The notes under the pieces: model-generated | What the model saw: the letters and a program-made list of their open reading frames with translations, nothing else | Told to the model about the DNA's origin: nothing | Databases searched by the model: none | Translations under genes and position numbers: made by a program | Shown: piece after piece, positions 1 to 11,149 of the stretch | How the letters are laid out: each line of letters begins with the position of its first letter | How positions within the stretch are numbered: position 1 is the first letter of the stretch | Assembly: GCA_051453625.1 (NCBI GenBank) | Contig: JBOZIK010000001.1 | Span: 158,911,193 to 158,949,288 of the forward strand | Source of the DNA: Welwitschia mirabilis | Lineage: Eukaryota; Gnetophyta; Gnetopsida; Welwitschiales | Direction of reading: 5' to 3' | Length of the DNA stretch: 38,096 nt

Positions 1-480
1 GGGGGTAGTTAACTGCGGTTCGGTCTGGTACGACCAACCATAACGGATGTGTCTCACCGCACATGCTTGCTTGCCTTACCTTGCCTTGCTATATACACAC
101 ATAACACATTGAGCCATTTCGCTACAATGAACCTCACAATAAGGGGCAATAAGTGGTATCAAATAGTATCTATAGTAACTACAACCCTTAGTGGTTTATC
201 TGTCTCCAATGAGTATTACATGCTCATTCATACTATCCTATATGAATCATAAAATAAATAGATTATACAGTGCTGTATATGGAGGAGGCTCATCCCCTTC
301 CAACACACACATGCTGCAAACCCCAACACCATAAGGTGGACGACCATTACCACATCAACCAAGACTATAGCGCAACCTACCCCATACACCTACATGCCCT
401 CTTCAAAACCACTATGCTATCAATATGGAAGATGCAAAGGGTTGTAGAGTAATGACCAATGAACCCTAGAACTCTAGCCC
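1..480. other. Unassigned CG-richer segment at the left edge
   Basis: No recognisable gene or transposon domain on either strand. The first 60 bases hold several CG dinucleotides, which are rare elsewhere in the window, and are followed by a CTTGC/CCTTG pyrimidine run near 65-90. Two short open frames on the plus strand (about 49-252 and 270-452) resemble nothing I know and have no coding-like composition. The right edge coincides with the point where LINE-1 stops, so this may be part of a later insertion or the far side of a deletion. The window edge prevents a decision. Confidence 0.4.
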
Positions 481-489
481 TTTTTTTGT

Positions 490-2410
490 ATTTTCAAATT
501 TTTAAAACTGAAAAAGTTTGTCTACCACCATAGTAAATAAAGAGGGGATATGAGGTCTCTCTATCTTACTTCCTTTCTGTTAAGAAGCACAAAGTAGATA
601 TGTATTCCACCTAGATTGTGAATTGAGTAGTATGCAAAATGTAATCTATTATCCCCTTGAAAGAGTTAGAAATGCCTAGTTTATTGAGAGTAAAATCTAA
701 ACACTTCTAATTAACTTTTTCATAGGCTTTAGCGAGGCCTAGCGTCAGAATATAGATTGCCATGCTAGATTTTTTTTTAACCTAGCGAGTGGTCTCATGG
801 ACTACTATCACACTATTCTAAATTTTTCTCACTAGGATGAATCTCGTATGATCTTCATTAATGATTTTTAAAGATGAAATTGGAACTATTAAACTAGAAA
901 TTTAAATATTATTTTATAAAAATATGAGAAAAGGCTTATCATTTATAGTCTGCTGGGGAAGAAACTTAGTCTCTCTTAGAAATAAAGATAATATTATTGT
1001 GTTCCTAATGTTTTGGAAAGGTACCATGATGAAATATTTTCTATACTATGGCCAAAAACGTATTTCCTATGATGTTCCAGTAAGTTTTTAAAAAATTGGA
1101 ATTCTAGCCATCTATTCTTAGAGCCTTGTTCTTTGAAGAGGGGATGATAATATCTATTATCTCCTCCTTGTATGGTATTCTCTACATTTCCTTATTATAA
1201 AATTCTTCTATCTATTTAGATATGAGTTTGCTAAATGGGATAAGATTAATTGAGTTCTTCATTTTATATATATTTTGGAAGTAATCCATTACAATTTCTA
1301 GGTTTTGCTCCTTACTATTTGAGAACTCGCTCAGCCTATTTTTGACCCTTCTTTGTGTAGCCAATGCATGAAAGAACTTAAAGTTTTGGTCCCATTTCCT
1401 AACCAATTTATCCTTTACTTTTGGGCTTTAGTACATGGTGTCATTCTAAATGGCCTTTCTAATGAGACTCTCTTCTGGCATAGCCTCTTACATGGTATTC
1501 TTCCACTTCATATGTTCATTGTTATTTTCATAGGCTATATCTAGCTTAGCTATTTGTTCTTTTATATGAGTAAACCAAGTGGTTATTCCTTTTTTTTTTT
1601 TTGGTAATCCTAATGGAATTCTTTCAATTTTTAGATCAAGTCCTTACTTTCCTTCTTCATCGTGAAAATAGATCATATTTGTTTAGGTCCTTCCTTAGCT
1701 TCTCTCTATGAATTCAAACGTTTTGGAATTTGAAGGTTTTTCATCTAATCATGGCCTTCTTCATTCACATATTATGGGGCCATGATTGAACAGGAGCTAA
1801 AGAAAGGCACTTCCTATTGAAACACTAGATTCCCATATCTCCTCTATCATGAAGAACCTATCTAATTAGGATTCCTTCTACGTGATCCTATATGCTTTTA
1901 GAAAAATTAATTTATTGGGTTGAAAACCTCGAGTAATTCACTCTTTAGCTCTAGCTCTTAGAAGAAGTCTTCTTAAGAGGGATCTAATTTGCTTCTTATT
2001 CTTTAATAGGGCTCCAAGTCACATTCTAATTCTCCTTATGATCTAGCCCCTTTTACTATAATTGACATGATATGTTTCTATAAACTTAATTTATTCTTGT
2101 TTGAATTTGGTTTATATCCAATGAGAATTTTTATGCCATCTCTCCAGTCCTGATTATATTTTTTCGTTTTTGGTTGTAATCTTACTTGGAAGTCTAGCTA
2201 CTCTTTCCACAATAATACTAGTTCCATACTTATGCCATTAGCTTGCTTTGTCAGTCTTTTCCATCCCTCTATTAGGCTCTACTGAAACTCAATTAGCTTG
2301 GTTTCTTGGAGTATAGTGACATTAAAATTTTGTTTTCCATATTTTTCCATCACTCACCTTTATTTCCTAGGGCTAATCAACTTGGCGTAATTTCATGAGA
2401 GGATTTTCAT
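490..2410 (-). pseudogene. LINE-1 ORF2 (endonuclease-RT), broken and truncated
   Basis: The start is set by the endonuclease opening at 2410, which reads MKILS, then a TGA where W is expected, then N and, further on, SPRK. An NHGPII trace (D to N in the SDH box) lies near 1790-1760. The linker reads WDQNFKFFHALATQRR at about 1390-1345. RT traces are LAKAYEKVN plus a stop near 745-708 (E where the catalytic D is expected) and EVR-stop-RDLISP near 575-540, after which the frame shifts to TMVVDKLF. The polymerase active-site box should lie 60-80 codons further on and is absent. Many stops sit where W or Q is expected, which fits cytosine deamination. Confidence 0.8.
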
Positions 2411-3059
2411 TTATTGGGTTATGCTTATATGGAATTTGCTGATGAGTTTTTCATATCCATTTCCTAGATGACTTCTTCCTATTGGATACTCATCTAGACA
2501 AGGATGTCAAGTATGCCTCATGTTTTATTCTTGAGCTACTTTTCTTTATGGTCTTTCACTATTTTGGGGTTATTTTGACCCTCGTATAAATTTCTGAGCC
2601 TAGGCTTTCTTATTCCTTGGGTTGCTTTTATGGTTTTGGTTATTCTAATGGGAGTTGGATGAATTCCTTCCATTGTTTCCTCCTTGTGTTATTTCTAGTG
2701 GTTTAATTTTTTCTTATCAAGACTGCCAATTTATAAGCCTAATTTCCATCTTCATCTTTGTTGTCTCATCCTATTGCAGATTCAATTTGAGTTTTATTGT
2801 TTCACTGACTCATCTCTTCTTTTTCTACTTACTTATTAATTTTGTGATTTTCTATTGATTCCTCTTCCTTGTTAGTATTTTTTGCCTTTTGGCTTAAAGG
2901 AACCTTGATTGCCATCAAACAAATTTGTGAATCTATAATCAATTCACTCTCCCCTTCCTTACTATCTCCTTCATCCTTTTTTTAATTAAATATAAAAATT
3001 CTCTTTCCACTTTATTAAGTTCCAACATCTTCAATATTCCTTCGTTGGTTTCCTACCTC

Positions 3060-3900
3060 GAGTCTTCTCTTATTCTATTCATAGTATGTCAAGATGTATC
3101 CCCTTTACATGCATAGTCTACATACAGTAGGGATATTCTCATATATTATAAGTTGGAGGAAGATTTTATGAGGGCCCTTTAGCTCAATGTATGATATCAG
3201 TTTTACATTTTCAACCATTCTTGTAGAGATCATTGGATTAAAAGCTAGGAGTTATACAACATTACCTTAACTATCATAATGAGTTTTTCATATATTTGGC
3301 TATTTCTATTAAAACTTCCTCTAGCTAGAACTCCACAGGTATACCTAGCATGTTATAGGTATACCTAGCATGTTGGAGTACACTGCTAGCCATTATTTTT
3401 GGCAATTTTTCTTGTATTTTTCTCTTTTCCATAATAGGTAACTCAAATAACATCTCTTCACCTAGATGATGAGGTTTCTTATCCTTTAGATCAACATCAC
3501 CTTTACTATATCACTATAATTTTTGTTATTAAGATAAAGAAATAAGCATTGCCTTTAATTTATGTTAGATCAACTAATATACTTGGCTAGGTCCTTAGTG
3601 TTCATGATTGCATATCCCTTTATGTTGGCACCTATTCATTGAAGGTATTCACCAAAGCATGTTTGAGTCATTATTTTTGATTTTCCATCATTTTTTTAGA
3701 GATTTTAACTTAGAAAATTGCTTCAACCACTATTTTTTTGATATCCACTTCCTCTTGTATCAGTGTAGATTCTTGAGAAAATTGTTTTTTCCTCTTAGCA
3801 CCTCCACAAATGTATTCATCAAGGGGTTTTTCTTTTCTCCATATTATAGGTCTCTTTATCATCAATAGATTAGCCCATTTATTTAGTGTCCCCTACTAGG
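3060..3900 (-). pseudogene. LINE-1 ORF1 (gag-like, DUF4283 + CCHC), broken
   Basis: In plant LINEs this protein coats the element RNA. On the minus strand I read a DUF4283-like stretch (about 3680-3500), then a segment near 3350-3240 containing the run GIPVEF followed by a stop where W is expected, and finally a zinc knuckle at about 3145-3082. The knuckle keeps its first two cysteines (CRLC), but its H and last C read as Y. Several in-frame stops and at least two frame changes mean it is dead. The N-terminal limit is not visible; 3900 is where recognisable coding texture fades. Confidence 0.7.
3337..3374. repeat. 18-bp direct repeat, period 20
   Basis: The 18-mer AGGTATACCTAGCATGTT occurs at 3337-3354 and again at 3357-3374 without a mismatch, separated by AT. 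It lies inside the LINE-1 ORF1 relic. Perfect identity within otherwise heavily mutated sequence means the duplication is much younger than the LINE. Its first half holds the palindrome GGTATACC. Confidence 0.9.
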
Positions 3901-6105
3901 GATGCCTTCATTCTGCATTCATAGTCTTTCTCTTTTATCAGTTTTCATTCTCGTACTTTTCATTATTCTCTAATCTTCACTTTAAAATATGGCTTAAAAT
4001 GTTACCTAAAAATTATGTTGTTGGGGAGCTAATACTATTTTGAGTTTACTTATACAACATCCACTTACATTCAATAGCATGCAAGGACTATAACATGTTG
4101 TAAAGACAAGGAGTTCATCTTTGCGACACTGTTTCTTAGTAGAAACTTATTACTTATAATCTGTTCTTGAAGAATGTAATTAATAAAGGTAAATTTATGA
4201 ATTAAAAAACATTAATTTATTTTTATATTTCTCTGAAGCATATGATTTATTCCTTAAGAATAAAATTTAGCAGCGATTATAGAATTTAGTACTTCAATAA
4301 CTTTATTATTTACAATCAATAAGATATATAAGAAGAAATGTATCTATCTCATAGATAATGTTTTTTAGGGAATCATAATGTTTTATAGTTATATGAGTGT
4401 TAATGAATGAAACCTCTTGGTCTTTGAAGATAATTTTATAATGATTATTAAAAAAATAAGGATTTATAATACATGATGCATATTTTAGCTAAACTTTCCA
4501 TTAGTACAAAAGCAAAATCAACACTAAAAAATATCAAACTTATGATTTAGAACATATATGATACTGATTTTTCTTTTTAAATGTAAAAAGAAAAAATTGA
4601 AATTATTTCCTACTATAGATACTTAGAAATGAAATACTTTATTTGTTATATATGGGATAATTCCTTCATTTAGAGGATCACTGGAGATATGAAAATCTTA
4701 TTTACCTTTAAAAAATAAATGGTATAGAGAGTTAATTTTGTGTTAAGATATTTGTAGATAATGTTTTTATACTATTATTTAATCAATAGTTCTATATTGC
4801 TATGTTGTTGAGGATCCTAAATTAGTAAATAACCATTATAAGAAAATATGAAAAATTTAAAAGTAGTTTTTATTGATAGTATTAAAGGTAAAGCACTAAA
4901 CTCGACATAATACTATGCCTTTTAAAACTGAATTGATGCCTTATGAAGTAAAATCTAATTTTCAATTTATAGATATGTTCATAATTTTGATTTTTCTATA
5001 AATAAATTTTCTAAAAGGATGTTCCATATGATTTAAGATAAAGGTTATTTTTCTAAAGAAAATATTTAAATTCGAAATTAAAATGTTCAAGAACAAACTT
5101 TGCATTGTAATTGTAAATAGTTTCAAATTATTAGAAACTTAAAAGAACTTCAAGGGATTTGGAAAGACACAAAAGGAAAGAAGAAATCTTAGTTTTTTCT
5201 CAAGGAAAAAAAGCTAGTAGGATTAAATTAGAAAAGAAGGAAAACAAAATATAGATCAATTAGGTTGGAAGCAAATACTAGGAGAAAAATAGCCTACTAT
5301 ATCACTGAAGGAAATAGATACTACAACGCCGCAAGGAAAATAAAGGCTACGGACTTTATATCCTTAATAGAACAGGCTATAATTACTCGAGGTGATAAGG
5401 AAATTACTAAAGCTAAATGTGCAATAAAAGTGACTAATAGAAACATGAATTAGACATGATAAGAAAATACTGTTGGCATAAAAGAGAAGCCATAAAAACT
5501 ATTAATTCACTGGTAGGTTCCAGGTATTACTTTTTTGAGATTATAATTCCAAATTCATGTGATATTGCATGTAAGTGAAATAGGGATTATTGTCATGGAT
5601 TATGATAAACAACTAAATTTGGGGCATATACAACACTAGCTAGTTCTTTATGAAGGCACCTAGGATGCAGACCTACTCTCTACTCACCATCTCTAATGGC
5701 TGATGAAGGAGGGGGCTTCCATTCATGTTCTACTACATGTGCTTTAAGTTTTATTATTCAAGTGACATGTCCTAGTTAATGAAACTCACCACTTGCTAGA
5801 GGGGGATCAACCATCATCTTTAACAGTATATCTAGTTCCAGATCTATGTGTTATAAGATGGTAAGAGGAGAGAAAGCAGGAGAAGGGTATCACATTGAGC
5901 TAATGAGGGGGATGACAAGAGATTGAACATGATGGGATTAAGGCCAACGATGAAAGGGAAGGGGGGAAAGGGGATGCTACTAGAATGGATGAGGCTTGGG
6001 TAGGGAAGAAATGCTATAGAGATCCTAGTAGGGGGGAGGATCAAGGGGAAAACTAGGGAGACTCTTCCAAAATTTTAAGTTCAAAAGAGTTTGAGGAGGT
6101 TGGGA
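3900..6105. other. Unassigned AT-rich interval left of the Ty3 element
   Basis: I see no domain on either strand. The longest open stretch (about 5265-5453, plus) is short and unlike any family I know. From about 5850 to 6105 the plus strand is very purine-rich (runs of GGGG and AAGG), which by itself opens meaningless frames on the minus strand. The interval ends at the AAGGA target site used by the Ty3 element. Confidence 0.5.
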
Positions 6106-6110
6106 AAGGA
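6106..6110. repeat. Target-site duplication, left copy (AAGGA)
   Basis: AAGGA lies directly before the TGTAAG start of the left LTR and is repeated directly after the CA end of the right LTR at 18847-18851. A perfect 5-bp match in such old DNA fixes both ends of the element. Confidence 0.88.
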
Positions 6111-6673
6111 TGTAAGAGAAGAAAAAGAAAGGATTTCTTATTTTTTTATGATAAATTATTCTTTGAATTTGACAATTTCTGCAAAAATCTTGATATTGTA
6201 AAAATAGCATTTTATAATGAACTATTAAGGGCTTATGGATAATGTTTTTATTTATGCAAGAGATATTATAATGAAAAGAAGAAGCAACATTAAACCAAAG
6301 AGATAAGAGGAAGATCTAAGTGGCATTTAATCATAAGTACCTTCCCAAAGACATTCAAAATGGGTTTATATACTTGTAAAATGATGTCCTACTCTTTAAT
6401 GATGAGATCAAGTATTGTACATACTAAAGTTTATCATATGTACAATTTTTTATTTGAAGCAATTGACTAGTTAAATCTATCATGCAGTTATGCTTAAGAT
6501 ATTCCTAAATATTTCATGTGTAAAAACTAAATTCTCTATTAACTTTTACAACCTCTCTCTCTTTCTTTCTTAAACATTTAAAAAGTCTAATGAAGAGAAA
6601 AAGAGAAAATCTTGTAAAACTAATTCTTTGTGATAATTGAAGGATGGGCTTTTTAAGTTTTATTTTTAGTAGA

Positions 6674-6739
6674 GTATTGATTTGTTATTTAGATATTTAC
6701 TTCTTTTAATATTTCTAGAAATTATCTTTTAAGATATTA
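6674..6739. repeat. 66-base stretch before the gap, repeated after it at 7218-7283
   Basis: The two copies differ at one position only. The right LTR has a single counterpart near 18397-18462. The copies abut the two ends of the N run, as two contig ends that overlap but were not merged would look. Confidence 0.9.
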
Positions 6740-7213
6740 NNNNNNNNNNNNNNNNNNNNNNNNNNNNNNNNNNNNNNNNNNNNNNNNNNNNNNNNNNNNN
6801 NNNNNNNNNNNNNNNNNNNNNNNNNNNNNNNNNNNNNNNNNNNNNNNNNNNNNNNNNNNNNNNNNNNNNNNNNNNNNNNNNNNNNNNNNNNNNNNNNNNN
6901 NNNNNNNNNNNNNNNNNNNNNNNNNNNNNNNNNNNNNNNNNNNNNNNNNNNNNNNNNNNNNNNNNNNNNNNNNNNNNNNNNNNNNNNNNNNNNNNNNNNN
7001 NNNNNNNNNNNNNNNNNNNNNNNNNNNNNNNNNNNNNNNNNNNNNNNNNNNNNNNNNNNNNNNNNNNNNNNNNNNNNNNNNNNNNNNNNNNNNNNNNNNN
7101 NNNNNNNNNNNNNNNNNNNNNNNNNNNNNNNNNNNNNNNNNNNNNNNNNNNNNNNNNNNNNNNNNNNNNNNNNNNNNNNNNNNNNNNNNNNNNNNNNNNN
7201 NNNNNNNNNNNNN
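6740..7213. other. Assembly gap, 474 N (probably spurious)
   Basis: Run of N inside the Ty3 5' LTR. The flanking 66-base copies and the length of the other LTR suggest that no sequence is missing here. Confidence 0.85.
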
Positions 7214-7460
7214 TTGTGTATTGATTTGTTATTTAGATATTTACTTCTTTTAATATTTCTAGAATTTATCTTTTAAGATATTAAAAATCTAAATTGTAGG
7301 TGTTTTTACTTCATAAATCTTATAGGATAACAAGTAGAAGAGAACTCATAATTGATTATACTTTTGAGAATTTTGCTCATCAAAACTTTAATAATTTTTT
7401 TAGCTAAAGTCTTAACAATTGAAGTATGAGCTTGGACAGGAGATCAGTTGATTTATATAA

Positions 7461-7497
7461 NNNNNNNNNNNNNNNNNNNNNNNNNNNNNNNNNNNNN
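7461..7497. other. Assembly gap, 37 N
   Basis: Run of N inside the Ty3 5' LTR. The right LTR has about 18 bases at the corresponding place (between CATATAA and AAATTTTC), so the missing piece is probably shorter than drawn. Confidence 0.85.
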
Positions 7498-7685
7498 AAA
7501 TTTGCTTAGGATTTAGGTTATTTACTTTTGAGTTTTTAATTACTACAAAAATAAAGGTTTATCAGTTTCTCATTTTTAAATCTCAAATTAGTTTTCTTTT
7601 AGGTTTTAATATAAGAAATCTAAAAATCCATAACTACTATATCTCCATGGATTGACTCAAATTATAGAGAATTGCTTTCATATTT

Positions 7686-7703
7686 TAAACCCATTGCTAG
7701 GGA
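7686..7703 (+). promoter_or_regulatory. Primer binding site, tRNA-Asp type, decayed
   Basis: Three bases after the LTR end, these 18 bases match the site complementary to the 3' end of plant tRNA-Asp at 11 positions, including TTGC and GGGA. Most of the mismatches are G to A or C to T at or next to what would be CG dinucleotides, as expected from methylated-cytosine decay. This primer is used by Athila and related Ty3 elements. It supports both the LTR boundary and the classification. Confidence 0.7.
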
Positions 7704-8002
7704 GATGCTAGTCTTCGTTGGGATTTCTAGCTCTCTTTAGATTTGTTTTGCTAATTTGTGAAATAAGTGATTTCATTATTTTTTTAGTTTTGTCAGCATT
7801 TGCATTTCTGTTTTGATGTATCATAGACTATTATTTTATGTCACAGAAATAAGAAAGTAAGGAGTTGAACTTCAATTAGGAAAATATAGAGAGTGGCCTC
7901 TTTGATTATAAGAAATATAAACAAATTGTGCAATAGCCTCAACCCTTCTTAACCTCACCCTTGTATTTTAAATATTAAGATTTATCTTACTCATCCTATT
8001 AG

Positions 8003-9721
8003 TTGATTATGAACTTCAAACATAATGAAATTGTTTTAGCTTTAAAAATTGATACTTCTTCCACTATGTTTCAACCTATGTTAGAGGTGATTAAACTAGA
8101 GTCTGATAATGACACTCTTCCTAATCTTTCTACTTATTTTATATCGCTTATCAACATAAATATTACTAAATATTTTTATCCCAAATCGAAACTGAAGTCT
8201 AAACCAAAGTTACAAACCAATAAGATCAATAATAGGGTTGGGAATCCTTAGGCTACTAGAATCTTAAGAGAAGCCCTGCAAAGAAGAAATTAAGAGATTC
8301 ACAACCTAATTAACTTATCTAAAGGAGAGGATGTATAAATAAATAATTTGAGTTCTTTACCCAAATATAATGGAAATGACACTAATGATCCACTTCAATT
8401 TTTTATGGATCTTGATTTCTTTCTTCATACTCTCAAAAAACTGATTACTGATAGACTCTATTTAATGGTTTTTAAAATGGCCCTTACCAAAAATCTTAAG
8501 AATTGGTTCTAGTATCTTGCTTATCACTCTATCACTTCTACAAACCAAATGAAAAGAGCCTTTCTTGATAAATATCTTACAAATTCTAAAGTATAGGGTT
8601 TTAAGAAAAAGGATTACTAGTTTTAGATAACCAAAAAAGGACTAATATGTTATATCTTTTGAAAAGTTTTTCTCTTATGTTACTAGGTACCTAGTAAATG
8701 AAATTAAATATTGGAAAATAGTAGGCTATTTTGTTGAAGGTCTTTTACCTAACACTCATCAAATGATGGACTTTGCATGTCGAGGTAATATTATGAAAGT
8801 TTCATTGAAATAATATTAGTCAAAATTAGGATCTCTAAAAGAACAAAGTAATTCATGGTAGTTGACAAAGGAAGAAATGTCCACATTAGGAAAATAATTA
8901 AGAAAAATGAAAAATATTGAAATAAATAAAGAAGATTTTATAGTTAAATAGGTGCTATAAGAACTACTCAAGAATATGACAAAAGCATTACAGAAGATTA
9001 TTGTTATGACGAGGGACTTGAAATATAAAAAAATACAATAAAAAGGATAAGAAAGAAGTTTTTTGTTGAGAAAAAGAAATGTTTACCTTTTTAGGACATC
9101 GACCATGAAGTTGATATTTATCTGACTCTCCCTTCCTATCAGAATAATGTTTATGAAGAATTGTGTACCATCAACCACATGAATTAAAATTCATAGCAAA
9201 ATATTGTTTAAGGTTTATAAACTAATTTAAGTAGGTTTCAGAAACTTTTTGGAGTAATATTTTTTGGAAGTAATACTTGGGGTTCATTCACAAACCAAAA
9301 TCCTTCTACTTTTTCTTCCTATAGATAACCAACTACTTACATTTGGCAATCTCTACTTGTTTTTTTCCAAGTAAATCTGGATGCTTTTCAATAAAACATG
9401 AAAAAACATTTTACCATCCTTGGACAAGCTATGAAACAAACCAATGAAAATTTAAACAAGTTTGTTAAGTTAATGTAACAAACATTATAATCTAACATGA
9501 GGAATGTAGAAGCCTTACCTACAACTAGTCATCCCAATCCTAACCAGATAAAGGATTCAAAAGCTATAGCTAAAAGTGGTATGAGTACTAGAAGTGACTT
9601 GAAAAAGGGAATAATGGTAGAAGGGCTTCAACATCCTAATAAAAAGGATGAGAATGTTAATGAAAATAAAATCAAGTCTCCAAGTTTTACAAAACTAAGT
9701 ACAAAACAACTTCTTTTGTAA
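8003..9721 (+). pseudogene. Ty3 gag, broken
   Basis: Gag forms the virus-like particle of the element. A 249-base open frame starts at 8003 (first ATG at 8009). The retrotransposon gag domain is clear from about 8355 to 8590, with LPKYNGND, then DRLYLMVFKMALTKNLKNWF, then MKRAFLDKYLTNSKV. After that come stops and frame changes. A readable stretch at 9090-9185 and another at 9497-9721, rich in K, N and S, form the C-terminal part. I could not find a zinc knuckle. The true start codon is uncertain because no intact frame joins the leader to the domain. Confidence 0.8.
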
Positions 9722-10037
9722 AAAGATTAAAAAATAATGATGAAGAACTGAGTATTCAGTTGGAAGCACTTTTGAAAGAAGCCTCTCTTTCTATTGCCTG
9801 TTTGGAAATTACTAAGAAATAACAAAAAGTATAAGAAGGCATTTAGAGATTTATTAAAAATAAATAGCAAAAGAAAGATTCCTGAGAGAGTTTATTTAGA
9901 GAGTTTATCTAGCTAATCAATGATTTTCATAACTCAGCTAATAAATCCAAAATACAAAGATGTTAGGGCTATAATGTTCTATTGTTTTAGAGGGAACTTT
10001 TAGGCTAAGGCACTACTTAGTTAATTTAGGGACAAGA
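9722..10037 (+). pseudogene. Ty3 gag-protease junction and protease active site, broken
   Basis: The protease cleaves the polyprotein. The active-site strand reads LVNLGTRVNMIS at about 10011-10049, so the catalytic D of the usual DLG-type triad is N here. It is followed by the body of the domain in the duplicated block at 10038-10428. Before it, 9722-10000 holds lysine-rich linker sequence with stops. The extent of the domain is inferred from Ty3 order; the sequence itself shows only the active-site strand and the downstream flap. Confidence 0.65.
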
Positions 10038-10819
10038 GTGAATATGATATCAGAACATACCATAAATATAATTAAATTACAAAGCCATCTACAACCTAGA
10101 AATGTTGTCCTCCAAATCATAGATGACTCTCTTAATAGGGTCATAGATATGATAAAAGACTTAGTCATTCAAATTGATAAAGGATTTTAACCAATGGATT
10201 TTGTTATGCTTGAAGTAACAAAAAGAAATAGATATCCTCTATAATTGGGTAAAGCATGTTTAGCTACTATAAATGAAGTTATTAATATAATAAATGACAT
10301 CCTCATGATATAATTTGATTTTGAAAGGTTTGATGTAAAAGTTTATGATGCAAATGAGAAATATACAAAAATTGATGATGAAAATGAGGAATGTGTAAAT
10401 AACTTAAGTAATGTAGGAGATTATCATAGTGAATATGATGTCAGAACATATCATAAAGATAATTAAATTACAAAGTTATCTACAACCTAGAAATGTTGTC
10501 CTCAAAATCACAGATGGCTCTCTTAAGAGGGTCATAGATGTGGTAAAAGACTTAGTCATTAAAATTGATAAAGAATTTTAACCAATGGATTTTGTTGTGC
10601 TTAAAGTGAAAAAAAGAAATGGATATCCTCTATAATTAGGTAAAGCATGTTTAACTACTATGAATGAAGTTATTAATATAATAAATAACATCCTCATGTT
10701 ATAATTTGGTTTTAAAAGGTTTGATGTAAAAGTTTATGATGCAAATGAGAAATATACAAAAATTAATGATGAAAATGAGGAATGTGTGAATAACTTAAGT
10801 TATGTAGGAGCTTATCACT
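10038..10819 (+). repeat. 391-bp tandem duplication of the Ty3 protease body
   Basis: Unit 1 spans 10038-10428 and unit 2 spans 10429-10819. Both start GTGAATATGAT and end near TTATCA. By hand count they differ at about 28 positions (about 7%). The unit starts just after the active-site triad, so unit 2 has no catalytic strand. Since 391 is not a multiple of three, the second copy is out of frame with the first. The copies are far closer to each other than the two LTRs are, so the duplication happened long after the element inserted and never served a function in an active element. Confidence 0.92.
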
Positions 10820-11149
10820 TCCTTAAGAACAAGAGTGAGGAGAAACTTCTTTTAATAGCTAGAAACCTTGATCATTACTATTGAACATCCCCTCAAATGT
10901 AGTTGCTTGAAAGTTGTCTTGATTCTTCTAATCCTTATGACCTTAACTATGATTGAAAAATTAAAAATAGTTAATAGCAGAAGCCACCCAGTACTTTGGA
11001 GGAAATATGTTTGAATGACATAAAAAGAAACCTATCAAAATATAACCCATATTTGAGTGAGGAAGAAGAAAATGTAGAATTAGTATCTCAACAAAAGAAG
11101 AGGCCACTAGATTTACAGTTAAAAGAATTACCCTAGCATCTTAAATATA

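Larger units (their letters stand above)
480..3900 (-). mobile_element. LINE-1: decayed plant non-LTR retrotransposon, 3'-truncated
   Basis: Read on the minus strand the order is DUF4283-type ORF1 with a zinc knuckle (about 3680-3082), ORF2 start (2410), endonuclease (to about 1750), the linker that follows it in plant LINEs (1406-1340) and RT up to the box that reads as a damaged RQGDPLSP (about 575-540). All frames carry stops and shifts. The RT active-site box, zinc-finger tail and poly(A) are missing because the similarity ends near 480. The 5' limit near 3900 is approximate. It is the same family as LINE-2: their ORF1 segments align residue by residue over about 45 positions. Confidence 0.85.
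6111..7682 (+). repeat. Ty3 5' LTR, interrupted by two gaps
   Basis: It begins TGTAAGAGAAG and ends ATTGCTTTCATA, aligned along its length with the LTR at 17837-18846. It holds two N runs (6740-7213 and 7461-7497). The bases on either side of the first run are near-identical copies of one 66-base stretch that occurs once in the right LTR, so the nominal 1572-base length is inflated. After removing the Ns and one copy of that stretch, and adding the 18 bases the right LTR has opposite the second gap, the length is about 1013, against 1010 for the right LTR. Confidence 0.9.

Noticed and set aside
5265-5453. 62-codon plus-strand frame with lysine-rich product
   Set aside because: No ATG start, no recognisable domain and no supporting neighbour.
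5844-6210. Two proline/leucine-rich frames on the minus strand
   Set aside because: They mirror a purine-rich tract on the plus strand. One runs across the Ty3 insertion boundary, so it cannot be an old gene.
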